DNA of 33,609 nt from Candidatus Methanoperedens nitratireducens (GCA_020724545.1 DYGR01000033.1:1-33609), one strand, 5' to 3'. Positions 10,633 through 18,342 are shown, numbered from the stretch's first letter. The notes: generated from the letters alone by a model not told the origin. Made by a program: numbers and translations.

Positions 10633-11379
10633 TTAAATTAACTGCCTGGTTAGCTCAAGAATCAAATCGCCATACGATACAGCTACAAGAAAACCTGCTG
10701 TTATCGGGATCATAAAAGGCAGGCTTGGGGTTACCCATACTTCCTCGCCAATCAATCCTTTCTCAGATAATGCTTTAAGCTCAAGAATGGTTTTCTCATC
10801 TATTTCTACACCGCCCCTTTTAAAATAGAGCCTGACTTCCCCATTTACCACTTCATAATCCTGGATCAGTCTTATATGCTTACCTGAAAGTTCTGAAATT
10901 TTGGATTTATATCCAACTAAAATATATGCCGGCTTATCAATATGTAGGCCCATTTTTATTATATTAAATACCGCTAACCCGACTGGAACAACAATAGTCA
11001 GGAGCACTGCATTGCCAAATATTCCCAGGGCGAAAATATCAATCAGTGGCTTATTCAGTGGAAAGATGTATCCAAAGGCCTGGAATGTAGGGTAAGCCGG
11101 GAGAATTAACGATAAAACGATAAGAGATTTGGCATCAGCACCTCCAAATGTTCCAAGTTGAAAAAAAATATAGACCAACAAGAATATGAATCCTGTTGAA
11201 ATAAATAGTCCTGGAAGATATCCTGTTCCTTCCCTTGAAACATCATATAATATAAAAAAGATGCTTCCTATAAGCATAACCAACCATAGATTATTGGTCA
11301 CACGGCGTGTTTTAATATCAGAATAACATGAATACAACAAAAACGGTATGCAAAATGATATCTTTAATATATCCAGCAT
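10633..11379 (-). CDS. Class III prepilin peptidase (A24 aspartic protease)
   Basis: A 248-residue polytopic membrane protein. The two catalytic aspartates are D21 in CYSDIKTRRVTN after TM1 and D82 in FGGADAKSL, a GGAD form of the GxGD motif. Strong hydrophobic segments lie near residues 3-20, 32-46, 55-75, 85-105, 115-142 and 222-242. A soluble insert of about 70 residues (150-218) precedes the last membrane segment. Family members (PibD/FlaK/EppA) remove class III signal peptides from pilins or archaellins. The insert resembles the longer archaeal forms. No pilin gene is adjacent. It is convergent with the rRNA operon. Confidence 0.85.
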   Translation of the reverse strand: MLDILKISFCIPFLLYSCYSDIKTRRVTNNLWLVMLIGSIFFILYDVSREGTGYLPGLFISTGFIFLLVYIFFQLGTFGGADAKSLIVLSLILPAYPTFQAFGYIFPLNKPLIDIFALGIFGNAVLLTIVVPVGLAVFNIIKMGLHIDKPAYILVGYKSKISELSGKHIRLIQDYEVVNGEVRLYFKRGGVEIDEKTILELKALSEKGLIGEEVWVTPSLPFMIPITAGFLVAVSYGDLILELTRQLI

Positions 11380-11479
11380 GTTCTTTTAATTGTGTTTTAC
11401 ACATAAAAGATTATGCTATGACAAGAACTATAACAAGGTAAACTATTTAGACAAAAATGTGGATATAATGCTTTTTCAT

Positions 11480-11553
11480 GCCGTCGTGGCTTAGCCTGGC
11501 AAAGCGGCTGATTCGTAATCAGCAGATCGAGGGTTCAAATCCCTCCGACGGCT
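11480..11553 (+). tRNA. tRNA-Thr (anticodon CGU)
   Basis: The acceptor GCCGTCG pairs perfectly with CGACGGC. The D arm is GCTTAGCCTGGCAAAGC. The anticodon stem GCTGA/TCAGC encloses TTCGTAA with anticodon CGT at 11514-11516. The T arm is GAGGG-TTCAAAT-CCCTC, and the discriminator T at 11553 is usual for archaeal tRNA-Thr. There is no intron and no encoded CCA. Confidence 0.96.
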
Positions 11554-11596
11554 TGCTTAAGAAAACTTATTTGCCCATCAGGGCTATATTTGCTGC

Positions 11597-12010
11597 ATGA
11601 AAAATGTTTATCTTGCAGCACCGCTTTTTTCAGAATCCGAGCGTGATTTTAATCACAAACTGAGGGATGAGATAAGGAATACAGGCTTTAATGTTTTTCT
11701 GCCTCAGGAGGATTCAAACAATATCAAGGATGAGAACCATCGGCAGCAGATTATTTTTAATAAAAATCTGGCTGCGATTGAAAAATCGGATATGCTGGTG
11801 GCCGTAATTGATGGTTCAGATATTGATTCAGGTACTGCATGGGAGATCGGTTACGCTTTTGCGAAAGGTAAACCTGTACTCGGATTGAGGACAGATTTCC
11901 GCACACTGGGTATTGAAGGTACGGTAAACCTGATGATAGAGCGATCTGTCACCCTTTGCACTGGTATTTCGGAGTTATTAAATCACTTGAGATCGTTACG
12001 ACCTGCATGA
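11597..12010 (+). CDS. Nucleoside 2-deoxyribosyltransferase-like protein
   Basis: A 137-residue Rossmann-like protein of the NDT/DNPH1 superfamily. The N-terminal KNVYLAAPLFSESERDF carries the YLAxP substrate loop. A central DMLVAVIDGSDIDSGTAWEIG contains the catalytic-type acidic pair (D in DGxDIDSGT and E in WEIG), followed by YAFAKGKPVLGLRTD. Relatives exchange nucleobases between deoxyribonucleosides or hydrolyse nucleotide N-glycosidic bonds; the archaeal substrate is unknown. Its stop overlaps the next gene's ATG, so the two are translated together. Confidence 0.85.
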   Translation: MKNVYLAAPLFSESERDFNHKLRDEIRNTGFNVFLPQEDSNNIKDENHRQQIIFNKNLAAIEKSDMLVAVIDGSDIDSGTAWEIGYAFAKGKPVLGLRTDFRTLGIEGTVNLMIERSVTLCTGISELLNHLRSLRPA

Positions 12011-12567
12011 AAATAACAGGTATATCAGGAAGTCCGACTATAAATGGTAACAACGAGAAGGTAATCGATCTTGCTCTTGGCATCGCAGAGGAACAGGGAT
12101 ATGAAACTGAAAAAATTCTGTTATCAAAGCTCAGGGTCCTGCCGTGTACAGACTGCGGAGTCTGCAAGACCATGAAAGAATGCCCTATCGACGATGATAT
12201 GGAAGAGATTTACAGACAGCTTGAGACCAGTGATGCGTTAATAGTAGCCTCACCTGTGTACTTTGGGAGCGTGTCGGCACAACTGAAGGCATTGTTTGAC
12301 CGCACAATCCTGCTCAGGAGAAACGGATTTCTGCTAGAAGGTAAAGTGGGAGGGGCAATCGCTATAGGCGGTTCACGGAACGGCGGGCAGGAATTCACAA
12401 TACAGGCCATACATTCCTGGATGCACATACATGGAATGCTTGTTGTCGGGGACAGGGCACACTTTGGGGGTATAGTCACAAAACCTGTAGGCTCGGATGA
12501 AATAGGATTGGAAACGGTAAGAGATACTGCGAATATGGTATGTGAAACACTTAAGAGATTTAAGTAA
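12007..12567 (+). CDS. NADPH-dependent FMN reductase / iron-sulfur flavoprotein
   Basis: A 186-residue flavodoxin-like protein starting MKITGISGSPTINGNNEKV, with the FMN phosphate loop SGSP. The compact cysteine motif C-x2-C-x2-C-x5-C is in PCTDCGVCKTMKECP, as in archaeal iron-sulfur flavoproteins (ISF), and is followed by SPVYFGSVSAQLKALFDR. ISF proteins carry FMN plus a [4Fe-4S] cluster and transfer electrons, with roles suggested in oxidative stress. I chose the ATG at 12007 because it overlaps the upstream stop (ATGA) and starts at the family's usual N-terminus. An earlier in-frame ATG at 11956 would lie deep inside the upstream gene. Confidence 0.88.
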   Translation: MKITGISGSPTINGNNEKVIDLALGIAEEQGYETEKILLSKLRVLPCTDCGVCKTMKECPIDDDMEEIYRQLETSDALIVASPVYFGSVSAQLKALFDRTILLRRNGFLLEGKVGGAIAIGGSRNGGQEFTIQAIHSWMHIHGMLVVGDRAHFGGIVTKPVGSDEIGLETVRDTANMVCETLKRFK

Positions 12568-12575
12568 GATGAGAC

Positions 12576-13571
12576 TTATTTTGCTATATATATCCCATCC
12601 ACCACCCTTTCCATCCTTACATACACCTCTCTTCCGATAGGAATACTGTCAGCATTCACAACCGTAATTACCCTGTCGCGTGCAACTGCAAGCTTCTCTC
12701 CTCTCATCCAGCCATGCCCAACGATCTTTACCTTCACTTTCTCATATCGTTTGAATACGCGCGGAAGTGCCCTGCATTCAAAGCTTCCAAAATCCTCAGG
12801 CGTCAGAACGAGCTTTGTCCTGTATATCTCTTCCCACTCCCTGAGCCGTGAATAGAATATCTTCCAGCTCATTGGCCTGATATCAGATTTTCTTCCATAC
12901 TTATGGGGCAGAAACTTCTGTATTCCAAGCGCAGGCCATCTTTTTCCCGCACCTGTCCTGAGCGCAAATTCTATTAATTCTGGTATCTCCTCATCATTAA
13001 TACCCGCAAGCCACACAGGCGCTATAAGCAGGTCGATCTCCGTGCTCTGTGCAATATACTCTGCATTCTCAATAACTTTTTCCAGGTTGTAGGAATCAGT
13101 ACCAGCAATCCTCTTTGCAAGATCAGGATCAAGGGATTCGATAGACATGTTAATACGTGAGAGCCCGGCAGCTTCCAGATCATCGATGAGCTTCGCGTTC
13201 AGCAGGGTGCCGTTGGTCTGCATTGAAACTGTTCTTACATGGCTGTTCTCTGACAGTCCCTCAACAAGTTCAACAAGCCGGGGATACATCGCAGGTTCAC
13301 CAACCGTGTCGATGTGGGCCTCAATATCATCGATCTCCTTGTATGAAGCAGCCCATTCAAACGCACAGAGCAATTGCTCAAGATCCACCATATATGCAGA
13401 TACTATGCGTTTTGAGTGAGGGCCAGCATCAGTAGAGCAGAAGACGCATGATAAAGGACATTCGCTTATGGGGCGCACCTGCAGCACATTAGTTCCCCGG
13501 TCGATGATCCCGAATGCTATGCACCCAAAAAGAGGGATATCCCTTATGAGGATATTATTACATCTTGCCAT
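12576..13571 (-). CDS. Radical SAM protein of unknown function
   Basis: A 331-residue protein with the radical SAM cluster motif C38-x3-C42-x2-C45 (CPLSCVFC). HIDTVGEPAMYPRLVELV at about 107-125 is the GGEP-like strand, and VRTVSMQTNGTLL follows. The C-terminus (residues about 270-331: VKVKIVGHGWMRGEKLAVARD) looks like a small beta-barrel, TRAM-like add-on. I recall an uncharacterised archaeal group of such proteins, but the substrate is not known. It is the last gene of a four-gene minus-strand operon and overlaps the 3' end of the endonuclease III-like gene by 14 bp. Confidence 0.8.
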   Translation of the reverse strand: MARCNNILIRDIPLFGCIAFGIIDRGTNVLQVRPISECPLSCVFCSTDAGPHSKRIVSAYMVDLEQLLCAFEWAASYKEIDDIEAHIDTVGEPAMYPRLVELVEGLSENSHVRTVSMQTNGTLLNAKLIDDLEAAGLSRINMSIESLDPDLAKRIAGTDSYNLEKVIENAEYIAQSTEIDLLIAPVWLAGINDEEIPELIEFALRTGAGKRWPALGIQKFLPHKYGRKSDIRPMSWKIFYSRLREWEEIYRTKLVLTPEDFGSFECRALPRVFKRYEKVKVKIVGHGWMRGEKLAVARDRVITVVNADSIPIGREVYVRMERVVDGIYIAK

Positions 13572-14163
13572 TCTCTACCAGTATGCACTCAGTGCAGCGT
13601 TTTTGTCCGCAGAACCGTTTCCCGTACTCCACTATGAGCGCATGGAATTCTTTATACAGGGGAACATCCTGTGGAAGCGAATCCTCAAAGAGGGATTGCA
13701 ACTCTCCGTAATCACCTTTAATACCCATGCATCTGCAGATCCTCTTTGTATAGGCATCGATCACGAACCTGGGTCTATCGGCTGCGTATAATACGATGCT
13801 ATCAGCCGTCTCTTCTCCAACACCATTTAAAGAAAGAAGTATATCCCGAAGCTCATCTTCTGGTTTTTTAAGGATATCAGGATTTTCAAAGAAGAACGCT
13901 GAGATATTCTTCAACCTTTTCGCCTTCTGCCTGTAGAACCCTGTGCATCTGATCAGCCCCTCCAGTTCCTCCAGATCGATCCTGGAGAGAGTATCTGGTT
14001 CCAGAAGTCCTCTTTCTTTTAGATTTTTTATTGCCCTCTCCACATTCTCCCATTTTGTCTGCTGGGTAAGAAGAGCACCGATCACGACCTCAAACTGGGT
14101 ATCTGCAGGCCACCAGTCCTTTGATCCGAGTTGATTCAGGAGTTTATTATAAACATCAATCAT
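13558..14163 (-). CDS. Endonuclease III-related HhH-GPD DNA glycosylase
   Basis: A 201-residue HhH-GPD protein. The hairpin LNGVGEETADSIVLYA (about residues 113-128) and the catalytic aspartate in RFVIDAYTKRI (about 136) are clear. The usual Nth lysine position (GVGRKTA) is Glu here (GVGEETA). Together with the LLTQQTKWENV start, this resembles the MagIII-like, monofunctional 3-methyladenine glycosylase subgroup. The C-terminal cysteines (C-x4-C-x2-C in RFCGQKRCTECIL) are fewer than the C-x6-C-x2-C-x5-C of Nth, so the [4Fe-4S] cluster may be absent or altered. Its start overlaps the oxidoreductase stop (ATGA). Confidence 0.8.
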   Translation of the reverse strand: MIDVYNKLLNQLGSKDWWPADTQFEVVIGALLTQQTKWENVERAIKNLKERGLLEPDTLSRIDLEELEGLIRCTGFYRQKAKRLKNISAFFFENPDILKKPEDELRDILLSLNGVGEETADSIVLYAADRPRFVIDAYTKRICRCMGIKGDYGELQSLFEDSLPQDVPLYKEFHALIVEYGKRFCGQKRCTECILVENGKM

Positions 14164-14816
14164 GTGAACTTTACACCAAGATCAGAGAGCCTGTTTCGGA
14201 TGGCAAGGTTGATCAGAAAAGGCGTAAGGGACTCGATCATATAGGAGCATCCAAGGTCTCCTCCATCAAGAGGGCGAAGGTTCTTGATCTCCTCTGTTAG
14301 CCCCATTACGATTTTTTTCGCATCTCCATCATCGCCGCAGACAACTACATCATAGTCAAGAACTAAATTGAGATTTGCAAGCTTCTTTGCAGAGATATTA
14401 TGATACGCTGAGACTATTTTAACGCTTTTTGGAAGAATATCCCTTATCTCAAGAGCCGCACTGCCCTGCTCTGGAGGGGTATATTCAAAGAATTTATTCT
14501 TTTTCATAGGAACTACAAGCGAAATAACGATCTGGTCTTTAAAATAAGGCCCAAGCCTCTCCAGGAGCGGCACTACCCCTTCATAGGGCACTGAAAGAAC
14601 AATAACATCCGCATCCCTGATCCCGGTCTCATTCGTGCAGCCTGTAATGCCGCAGCAGGCCAGTCCTTTACTCAAAACTATGCCTGTATATTCTTCTGCA
14701 GATATAGCTGCTCTATCAGCGCTACGCGAACATAGTAAAATATCATGTTTTGTGGCCCACCTGAGCGCAAAACCCTCCCCGATGCTGCCTGTACCACCCA
14801 ATATTGCTATTTTCAT
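14160..14816 (-). CDS. npdG: F420H2:NADP+ oxidoreductase family protein
   Basis: A 218-residue Rossmann protein starting MKIAILGGTGSIGEGFALRW, the GGTGxxGxGxALR form typical of Fno/NpdG. CSRSADRA follows for NADP phosphate recognition, then DADVIVLSVPYEGVVPLLERL and SAYHNISAKKL. The enzyme moves hydride between coenzyme F420 and NADP(H) and supplies NADPH in F420-using archaea. It overlaps both neighbours by 4 bp (ATGA), so it is translationally coupled to the glycosyltransferase gene upstream and the glycosylase gene downstream. Confidence 0.85.
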   Translation of the reverse strand: MKIAILGGTGSIGEGFALRWATKHDILLCSRSADRAAISAEEYTGIVLSKGLACCGITGCTNETGIRDADVIVLSVPYEGVVPLLERLGPYFKDQIVISLVVPMKKNKFFEYTPPEQGSAALEIRDILPKSVKIVSAYHNISAKKLANLNLVLDYDVVVCGDDGDAKKIVMGLTEEIKNLRPLDGGDLGCSYMIESLTPFLINLAIRNRLSDLGVKFT

Positions 14817-15736
14817 AACTCCTCCTTTTCCTTTAGAATTTTACGCATCATACGCATATCCTCCTTATGCATTGAGACTATAAGGTCACTTAGTATCGCG
14901 AAAATGAACATCTGCACCCCTATTACGATGAGAAGCGTGGCCAGAATCGTCATAGGAATACGAGTTATACCTTTCAGCCAGTCGTTTACCACATAGATAC
15001 CAACTATCAGACCACCCATAAATAAAAACCCGCCAATCATATTGAAATAAAAAAGAGGATTATGGGTCCGAGCAAGCAGGTATATGGTCGAAGCTATTCT
15101 GAAGCCGTCTCTTAGGGGTTGCAGTTTTGTAGCTGTGCCGCTGGCCCTTGCGAGGTATGTTATCGGTACTTCGACTATCTTTAAATCTTTTTTTACGCAT
15201 TCAACTGTGATTTCGGTCTCGACCTCAAAGCCTGTTCTATTCAATTCTATCTGTTTAATGGCATCATTATTAAATGCCCTGTAGCCTGAAAGTATATCCT
15301 CAAGCCAGATACCGTACGCAAACCCGAATATCTTGTTTAATATCCTGTTACCGATAAGATTCAAACGGGTAAATGCACCTCTCTGGTAATTTGCAAACCT
15401 GTTTCCGATCACATGATCTGCTATTCCTGTAGTAACAGGTTCAAGAAGTTTATCTATCTCTCCAGGAAGATAGGTCCCATCCCCATCGATCATCACCACA
15501 TACTTGCTTGTTATTAACTTGAATGCCTGGCCTACAGCCTGCCCTTTCCCGGTCCCGCTCTGTATTATCACCTTTGCACCTGCACTCTGAGCACTCCTTA
15601 CCGTATTATCTGTACTGCGGCCATCAATTATGAGAATATTTGAATAACCCATAGATTTAAATTCTCTTACAAGACCCTCTACTGTTTTTCCCTCATTGAG
15701 TGTGGGGATCAATATACAGACATCCTCTTTATTCAT
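14813..15736 (-). CDS. aglJ: Family 2 glycosyltransferase, AglJ-like
   Basis: A 307-residue protein. The GT-A domain comes first (VCILIPTLNEGKTVEGLVRE, then ILIIDGRSTDNT), with the DxD-type motif VVMIDGDGTYLPGEID near residues 84-100. The typical DILSGYRAFN motif and FEVETEITVEC follow. Two C-terminal membrane segments lie near residues 230-250 and 260-285. Relatives such as AglJ attach the first sugar to dolichyl phosphate for N-glycosylation of S-layer proteins on the cytoplasmic face. It heads the four-gene operon, and the integrated element lies immediately upstream of its start. Confidence 0.82.
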   Translation of the reverse strand: MNKEDVCILIPTLNEGKTVEGLVREFKSMGYSNILIIDGRSTDNTVRSAQSAGAKVIIQSGTGKGQAVGQAFKLITSKYVVMIDGDGTYLPGEIDKLLEPVTTGIADHVIGNRFANYQRGAFTRLNLIGNRILNKIFGFAYGIWLEDILSGYRAFNNDAIKQIELNRTGFEVETEITVECVKKDLKIVEVPITYLARASGTATKLQPLRDGFRIASTIYLLARTHNPLFYFNMIGGFLFMGGLIVGIYVVNDWLKGITRIPMTILATLLIVIGVQMFIFAILSDLIVSMHKEDMRMMRKILKEKEEL

Positions 15737-15764
15737 TTTTTTGTCCTTATTCTTTTCTTTATAC

Positions 15765-15774
15765 TTAATAGTTA
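15765..15774. repeat. Candidate left attachment core
   Basis: TTAATAGTTA here is repeated at the other edge of the element, 28547-28556. Ten AT-rich bases can match by chance, so this is weak. The region 15737-15930 otherwise holds only AT-rich, non-coding sequence. Confidence 0.25.
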
Positions 15775-15933
15775 TTAATACACAGATAACAATATATTTA
15801 GTTATTAATTATAGTTGACTCTACAATTGATTTTATTGTCTTAAGAAAAGAAAAAGATAACTGTGCTGCTTTCGCGCCTGGCTCGTGTGGAGTGGTGGAA
15901 AAAAAGAGGCCAGGATCCACGGCAGCACGGCCT

Positions 15934-16146
15934 CTACAGCGTGAAGTAATCCTCTCCGGGATTGTTCGCCTGGATCCCTTGCCTGAGTACAGCAAGCGTT
16001 TTCCTTGATAGTCCTGTGTACCTCGATATCACGCTGTCAGGCTCGCGCCAGAATATGCCGTCAATGGCCAGGCCAACACTGTTTACCTTCTCATGTGACA
16101 TGGTCTCTTTGAGTGCTTCCAGGAATTCCTCAATTGACATGCTCAT
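15934..16146 (-). CDS. Small hypothetical protein, element operon
   Basis: A 70-residue protein with no family I recognise. It has a short helix (IEEFLEALKETMSHEKV), a strand-like segment (VGLAIDGIFWREPDSVIS), and a final helix-turn-helix-like part (RYTGLSRKTLAVLRQGIQ) that could bind DNA or a partner. The start is the ATG at 16146, which overlaps the previous stop by 4 bp (ATGA). It is the last gene of the minus-strand operon that begins at 18241. Confidence 0.55.
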   Translation of the reverse strand: MSMSIEEFLEALKETMSHEKVNSVGLAIDGIFWREPDSVISRYTGLSRKTLAVLRQGIQANNPGEDYFTL

Positions 16147-16280
16147 GATCGGGCTTCCTGCACGTCCATGCTGTCCGTCAATGCTATCACGGCCATGCCA
16201 AGCGCCTCACGCTCAAGATCTGTCAGGTCACGCCTGCCAAGGTTCCTCAGCAAAATGATAGCTTCCTGTGCTGTTAGCAT
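16143..16280 (-). CDS. Small hypothetical protein, element operon
   Basis: A 45-residue helical protein beginning MLTAQEAIILLRNLGRRDLT. The ATG at 16280 is preceded by a strong ribosome-binding site (GAGGTGAGATC before ATG), which favours it over an earlier in-frame start. The start overlaps the end of the preceding gene by 7 bp. No known domain is visible. Confidence 0.55.
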   Translation of the reverse strand: MLTAQEAIILLRNLGRRDLTDLEREALGMAVIALTDSMDVQEARS

Positions 16281-16513
16281 GATCTCACCTCTGTGTCTTC
16301 GTGGTGCTCGCCGTACTGCTTCTCTTTCTTCCATTCCTCGTAGAGCTCTGTGATCGCACTCCTGAGGTGCTTCACAGTGTTTGCCTTCGATACTCCTGTA
16401 TCCGTATCATCCAGGGCTGCGGACATTACGCCATATGCACGGCAGAGCCAATCCTTGAATGCTCCTGCAGGCAGCTTCTGAGCTTCTTTGAATACATCGT
16501 CAAATTCACTCAC
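16274..16513 (-). CDS. Hypothetical protein, element operon
   Basis: A 79-residue mostly helical protein from a GTG start at 16513 (then SEFDDVFKEAQKLPAGAFKD). A good Shine-Dalgarno AAGGTGA lies 5 nt before this GTG. A TTG 12 codons upstream would give a basic 91-residue form but lacks such a site. Helices appear at residues about 4-30, 45-60 and 60-72. The function is unknown. Confidence 0.55.
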   Translation of the reverse strand: MSEFDDVFKEAQKLPAGAFKDWLCRAYGVMSAALDDTDTGVSKANTVKHLRSAITELYEEWKKEKQYGEHHEDTEVRSC

Positions 16514-16676
16514 CTGTCTCACCTTCCTTTTCCTTGTGGATCCTCTCAACGCACAGAACCACTTTCAAATACTGCTCTTCGCTCAGTGCGAACCTCTGCA
16601 TGAGTTCCTGTTTGGTGGCGCCTGCTCTCAGCATCTGAGAAAAAGAAGAAGGGCTGCGGATCATTCCCATGTCCAT
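16506..16676 (-). CDS. Small hypothetical protein
   Basis: A 56-residue ORF read from the sequence: it starts MDMGMIRSPSSFSQML, continues RAGATKQELMQRFALSEEQYL and ends KEGETGE. The pattern ATKQELMQRFALSEEQYLKVVL looks like a small helix-turn-helix. It overlaps the genes on both sides by 16 and 8 bp, as others in this operon do. Two further in-frame ATGs follow within five codons, so the exact start is open. Confidence 0.5.
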   Translation of the reverse strand: MDMGMIRSPSSFSQMLRAGATKQELMQRFALSEEQYLKVVLCVERIHKEKEGETGE

Positions 16677-16900
16677 CCCCTGCCTTCCAGATCACGCACT
16701 ACCTCAATCACTGAATCATACGAACCTGTGAGCTTCGCTTTGATAGAATCTGCCTCGATATGCTGATAACGGAAGCCGTGACCATCTAGTTCTTCTCTGA
16801 CCGCTTTGAATTCCTCTTTAGATATATCGTATGCCAGCACTTCCAGGTAATACTCATCATCCTGCGCGCCCTGTGAGAATTCCAGGAATTGCTTTGTCAT
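16661..16900 (-). CDS. Hypothetical protein, element operon
   Basis: A 79-residue alpha/beta protein: YYLEVLAYDISKEEFKAVRE, LDGHGFRYQHIEADSIKAKL, then YDSVIEVVRDLEGRGWTW. The beta-alpha-beta-like order suggests a small ferredoxin-like fold, but I do not recognise the family. The ATG at 16900 has a strong GGAGG site 8 nt upstream and overlaps the previous stop (ATGA). Confidence 0.6.
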   Translation of the reverse strand: MTKQFLEFSQGAQDDEYYLEVLAYDISKEEFKAVREELDGHGFRYQHIEADSIKAKLTGSYDSVIEVVRDLEGRGWTWE

Positions 16901-17388
16901 GGTTTCGCCTCCCTGTGCAATTCATCCAGGACAGGCTTACTCACATCTTCAGGAATACCAAAAGCTTCAGCAAGGAACTTCACAGGATCGTATGCCTGCG
17001 GGTCGCTCGTAAGGAAGAAAGGCAGCTTCTTACCTTGCAGCTCCTTTGATCTGAGATCATACACCAGCCTGAGAGCGTCATGGCCTTCATAGTATTCCAG
17101 CCTGACCGCTTTGTTGCCTGCAGCAGTGACCACAGCATAGGAAGGCCTGTCAGCCATAAGTGTGTGCTCATCTACTCTTTGCTTACGATCTCTCAGGATT
17201 GATTGAAAGATCGTCCTGGGTTCACCAGGATCATTCAGGACCTTCCATGTGAGCCGCTCGCCTTCATGTTCCAGGGCACACTCAAGAAGCTCAATCGCCT
17301 GTATCTGTTCAAGCGTGGTCTTTGAATCAACTGTCTGCTCGCCGTCAATGCCTACGAACATGATACGGGCGGTTTGATCAGGGGTCAT
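16897..17388 (-). CDS. Hypothetical protein, element operon
   Basis: A 163-residue soluble acidic protein, not recognised. It starts MTPDQTARIMFVGIDGEQTV and contains EQIQAIELLECALEHEGERLTW, a beta-rich middle part (YAVVTAAGNKAVRLEYYEGH), and a helical C-terminus rich in Pro and charged residues. A strong GGAAGGTGGAAGC site precedes the ATG. The start overlaps the previous gene's stop (ATGA), so it is coupled to the DUF1874-like gene upstream. Co-translation suggests a shared role, for example host-defence evasion, but that is inference. Confidence 0.6.
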   Translation of the reverse strand: MTPDQTARIMFVGIDGEQTVDSKTTLEQIQAIELLECALEHEGERLTWKVLNDPGEPRTIFQSILRDRKQRVDEHTLMADRPSYAVVTAAGNKAVRLEYYEGHDALRLVYDLRSKELQGKKLPFFLTSDPQAYDPVKFLAEAFGIPEDVSKPVLDELHREAKP

Positions 17389-18092
17389 GCTTCCACCTTC
17401 CTCAACAGCCCTATCTCGCTGTTCTCCTTGATCCAGTCGATACCGATCTTTCCTTTATCGTCAGCATTGATCCTTGTGGTCAGCCTGAAGACCAGGGCTT
17501 CATCACCTGTGTTCATGGTTATCTGCATCCTGTCGACAGGTATCTCTATCCCGGTGACCTGCCTGAGTGCATCTGCTGTTTCCTGATAGCCTATAGTGCT
17601 CTTCCATCCGCTACTACTCAGCCATTCTTTTGCTGCATCGACAGAGATCAGCCTGTAGTCATAACACCCTGGCGCGGTGATAACTGCACTGTTCAGGATA
17701 TACCGTGCTGCTGGCTGTGCTGTGGTTGTGGTCTGTGTGTTCTTCGTCTTCGTCTGCTGACGTTCAGCAAGGACATTTGAGAACTCTTCATCGCTGAGCT
17801 GCTCAACTTCGATCTCTGTATCTGTGATACTGATCACTCTGCCTTTGAATGGGTACTTGCTGCCTCCGCTGCCCCCTGCTGCCTGGATGTGATCGCCTGG
17901 CATGAGTTTCTCAACACTGTAATAGGTGCTGCGCCTCTTGCCGTAACCGCTGTAAATCTTCTCCTGCCAGATCATCTCACCATCAGCAGAGATCACGGCC
18001 AGATAAGGGCTATGGTATTTCGTGTTGCAGTAGACAAGATCATTAGATCCTATCACTTTTCTACCATTCACTCTGGTAAGGGTGACCTTCAC
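17385..18092 (-). CDS. DUF1874 / AcrIII-1-like ring-nuclease-fold protein with an N-terminal extension
   Basis: A 235-residue protein. The C-terminal part (131-235) starts YILNSAVITAPGCYDYRLIS and continues with STIGYQETADALRQVTGIEI, PVDRMQITMNTGDEALVFRL and EIGLLRKVE. That is the pattern of DUF1874, the STIV B116 / SIRV1 gp29 family; AcrIII-1 members degrade cyclic tetra-adenylate and block type III CRISPR signalling. The IGH catalytic histidine position is Tyr here (Y169 in IGYQET), and RLxEGK is replaced by RINADDKGK, so catalysis may be lost or changed. Residues 1-110 form an unknown beta-rich domain, linked by a Thr/Gln/Lys-rich stretch (112-126). GTG start, overlapping the previous stop. 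Confidence 0.7.
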   Translation of the reverse strand: MKVTLTRVNGRKVIGSNDLVYCNTKYHSPYLAVISADGEMIWQEKIYSGYGKRRSTYYSVEKLMPGDHIQAAGGSGGSKYPFKGRVISITDTEIEVEQLSDEEFSNVLAERQQTKTKNTQTTTTAQPAARYILNSAVITAPGCYDYRLISVDAAKEWLSSSGWKSTIGYQETADALRQVTGIEIPVDRMQITMNTGDEALVFRLTTRINADDKGKIGIDWIKENSEIGLLRKVEA

Positions 18093-18241
18093 AAGCTCAC
18101 CCCCATGCCCTCTAACTCGATCTCATAGCCTCGCATGGTGTCCACATGATCTGACCATGTGATCTTACCCTGCTCTAACATTGCTTCGCCTGCTATCCGT
18201 GCTTCACGGAAAGCCTTTTTTAGTTGGTTCACGTTTTCCAT
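18089..18241 (-). CDS. Small hypothetical protein, first gene of the element operon
   Basis: A 50-residue helical protein starting MENVNQLKKAFREARIAGEA. A consensus Shine-Dalgarno AAGGAGG lies 8 nt before the ATG at 18241, so an upstream in-frame ATG at 18304 is rejected. It is followed by the DUF1874-like gene with a GTGA overlap. Function unknown. Confidence 0.6.
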   Translation of the reverse strand: MENVNQLKKAFREARIAGEAMLEQGKITWSDHVDTMRGYEIELEGMGVSL

Positions 18242-18342
18242 TTGTTCATTCCTCCTTGTCAGGAATGAGCCGCGCCTGTGGGTGTTGCTGCACCGCACAG
18301 GCAAATGCTCATTTTCTGTTAGTTTTTCTGTATGCTTGGTTA

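Noticed and set aside
15798..15995. A 65-codon minus-strand ORF at the left edge of the element
   Set aside because: It overlaps the end of a better-supported gene, and its composition is not protein-like.
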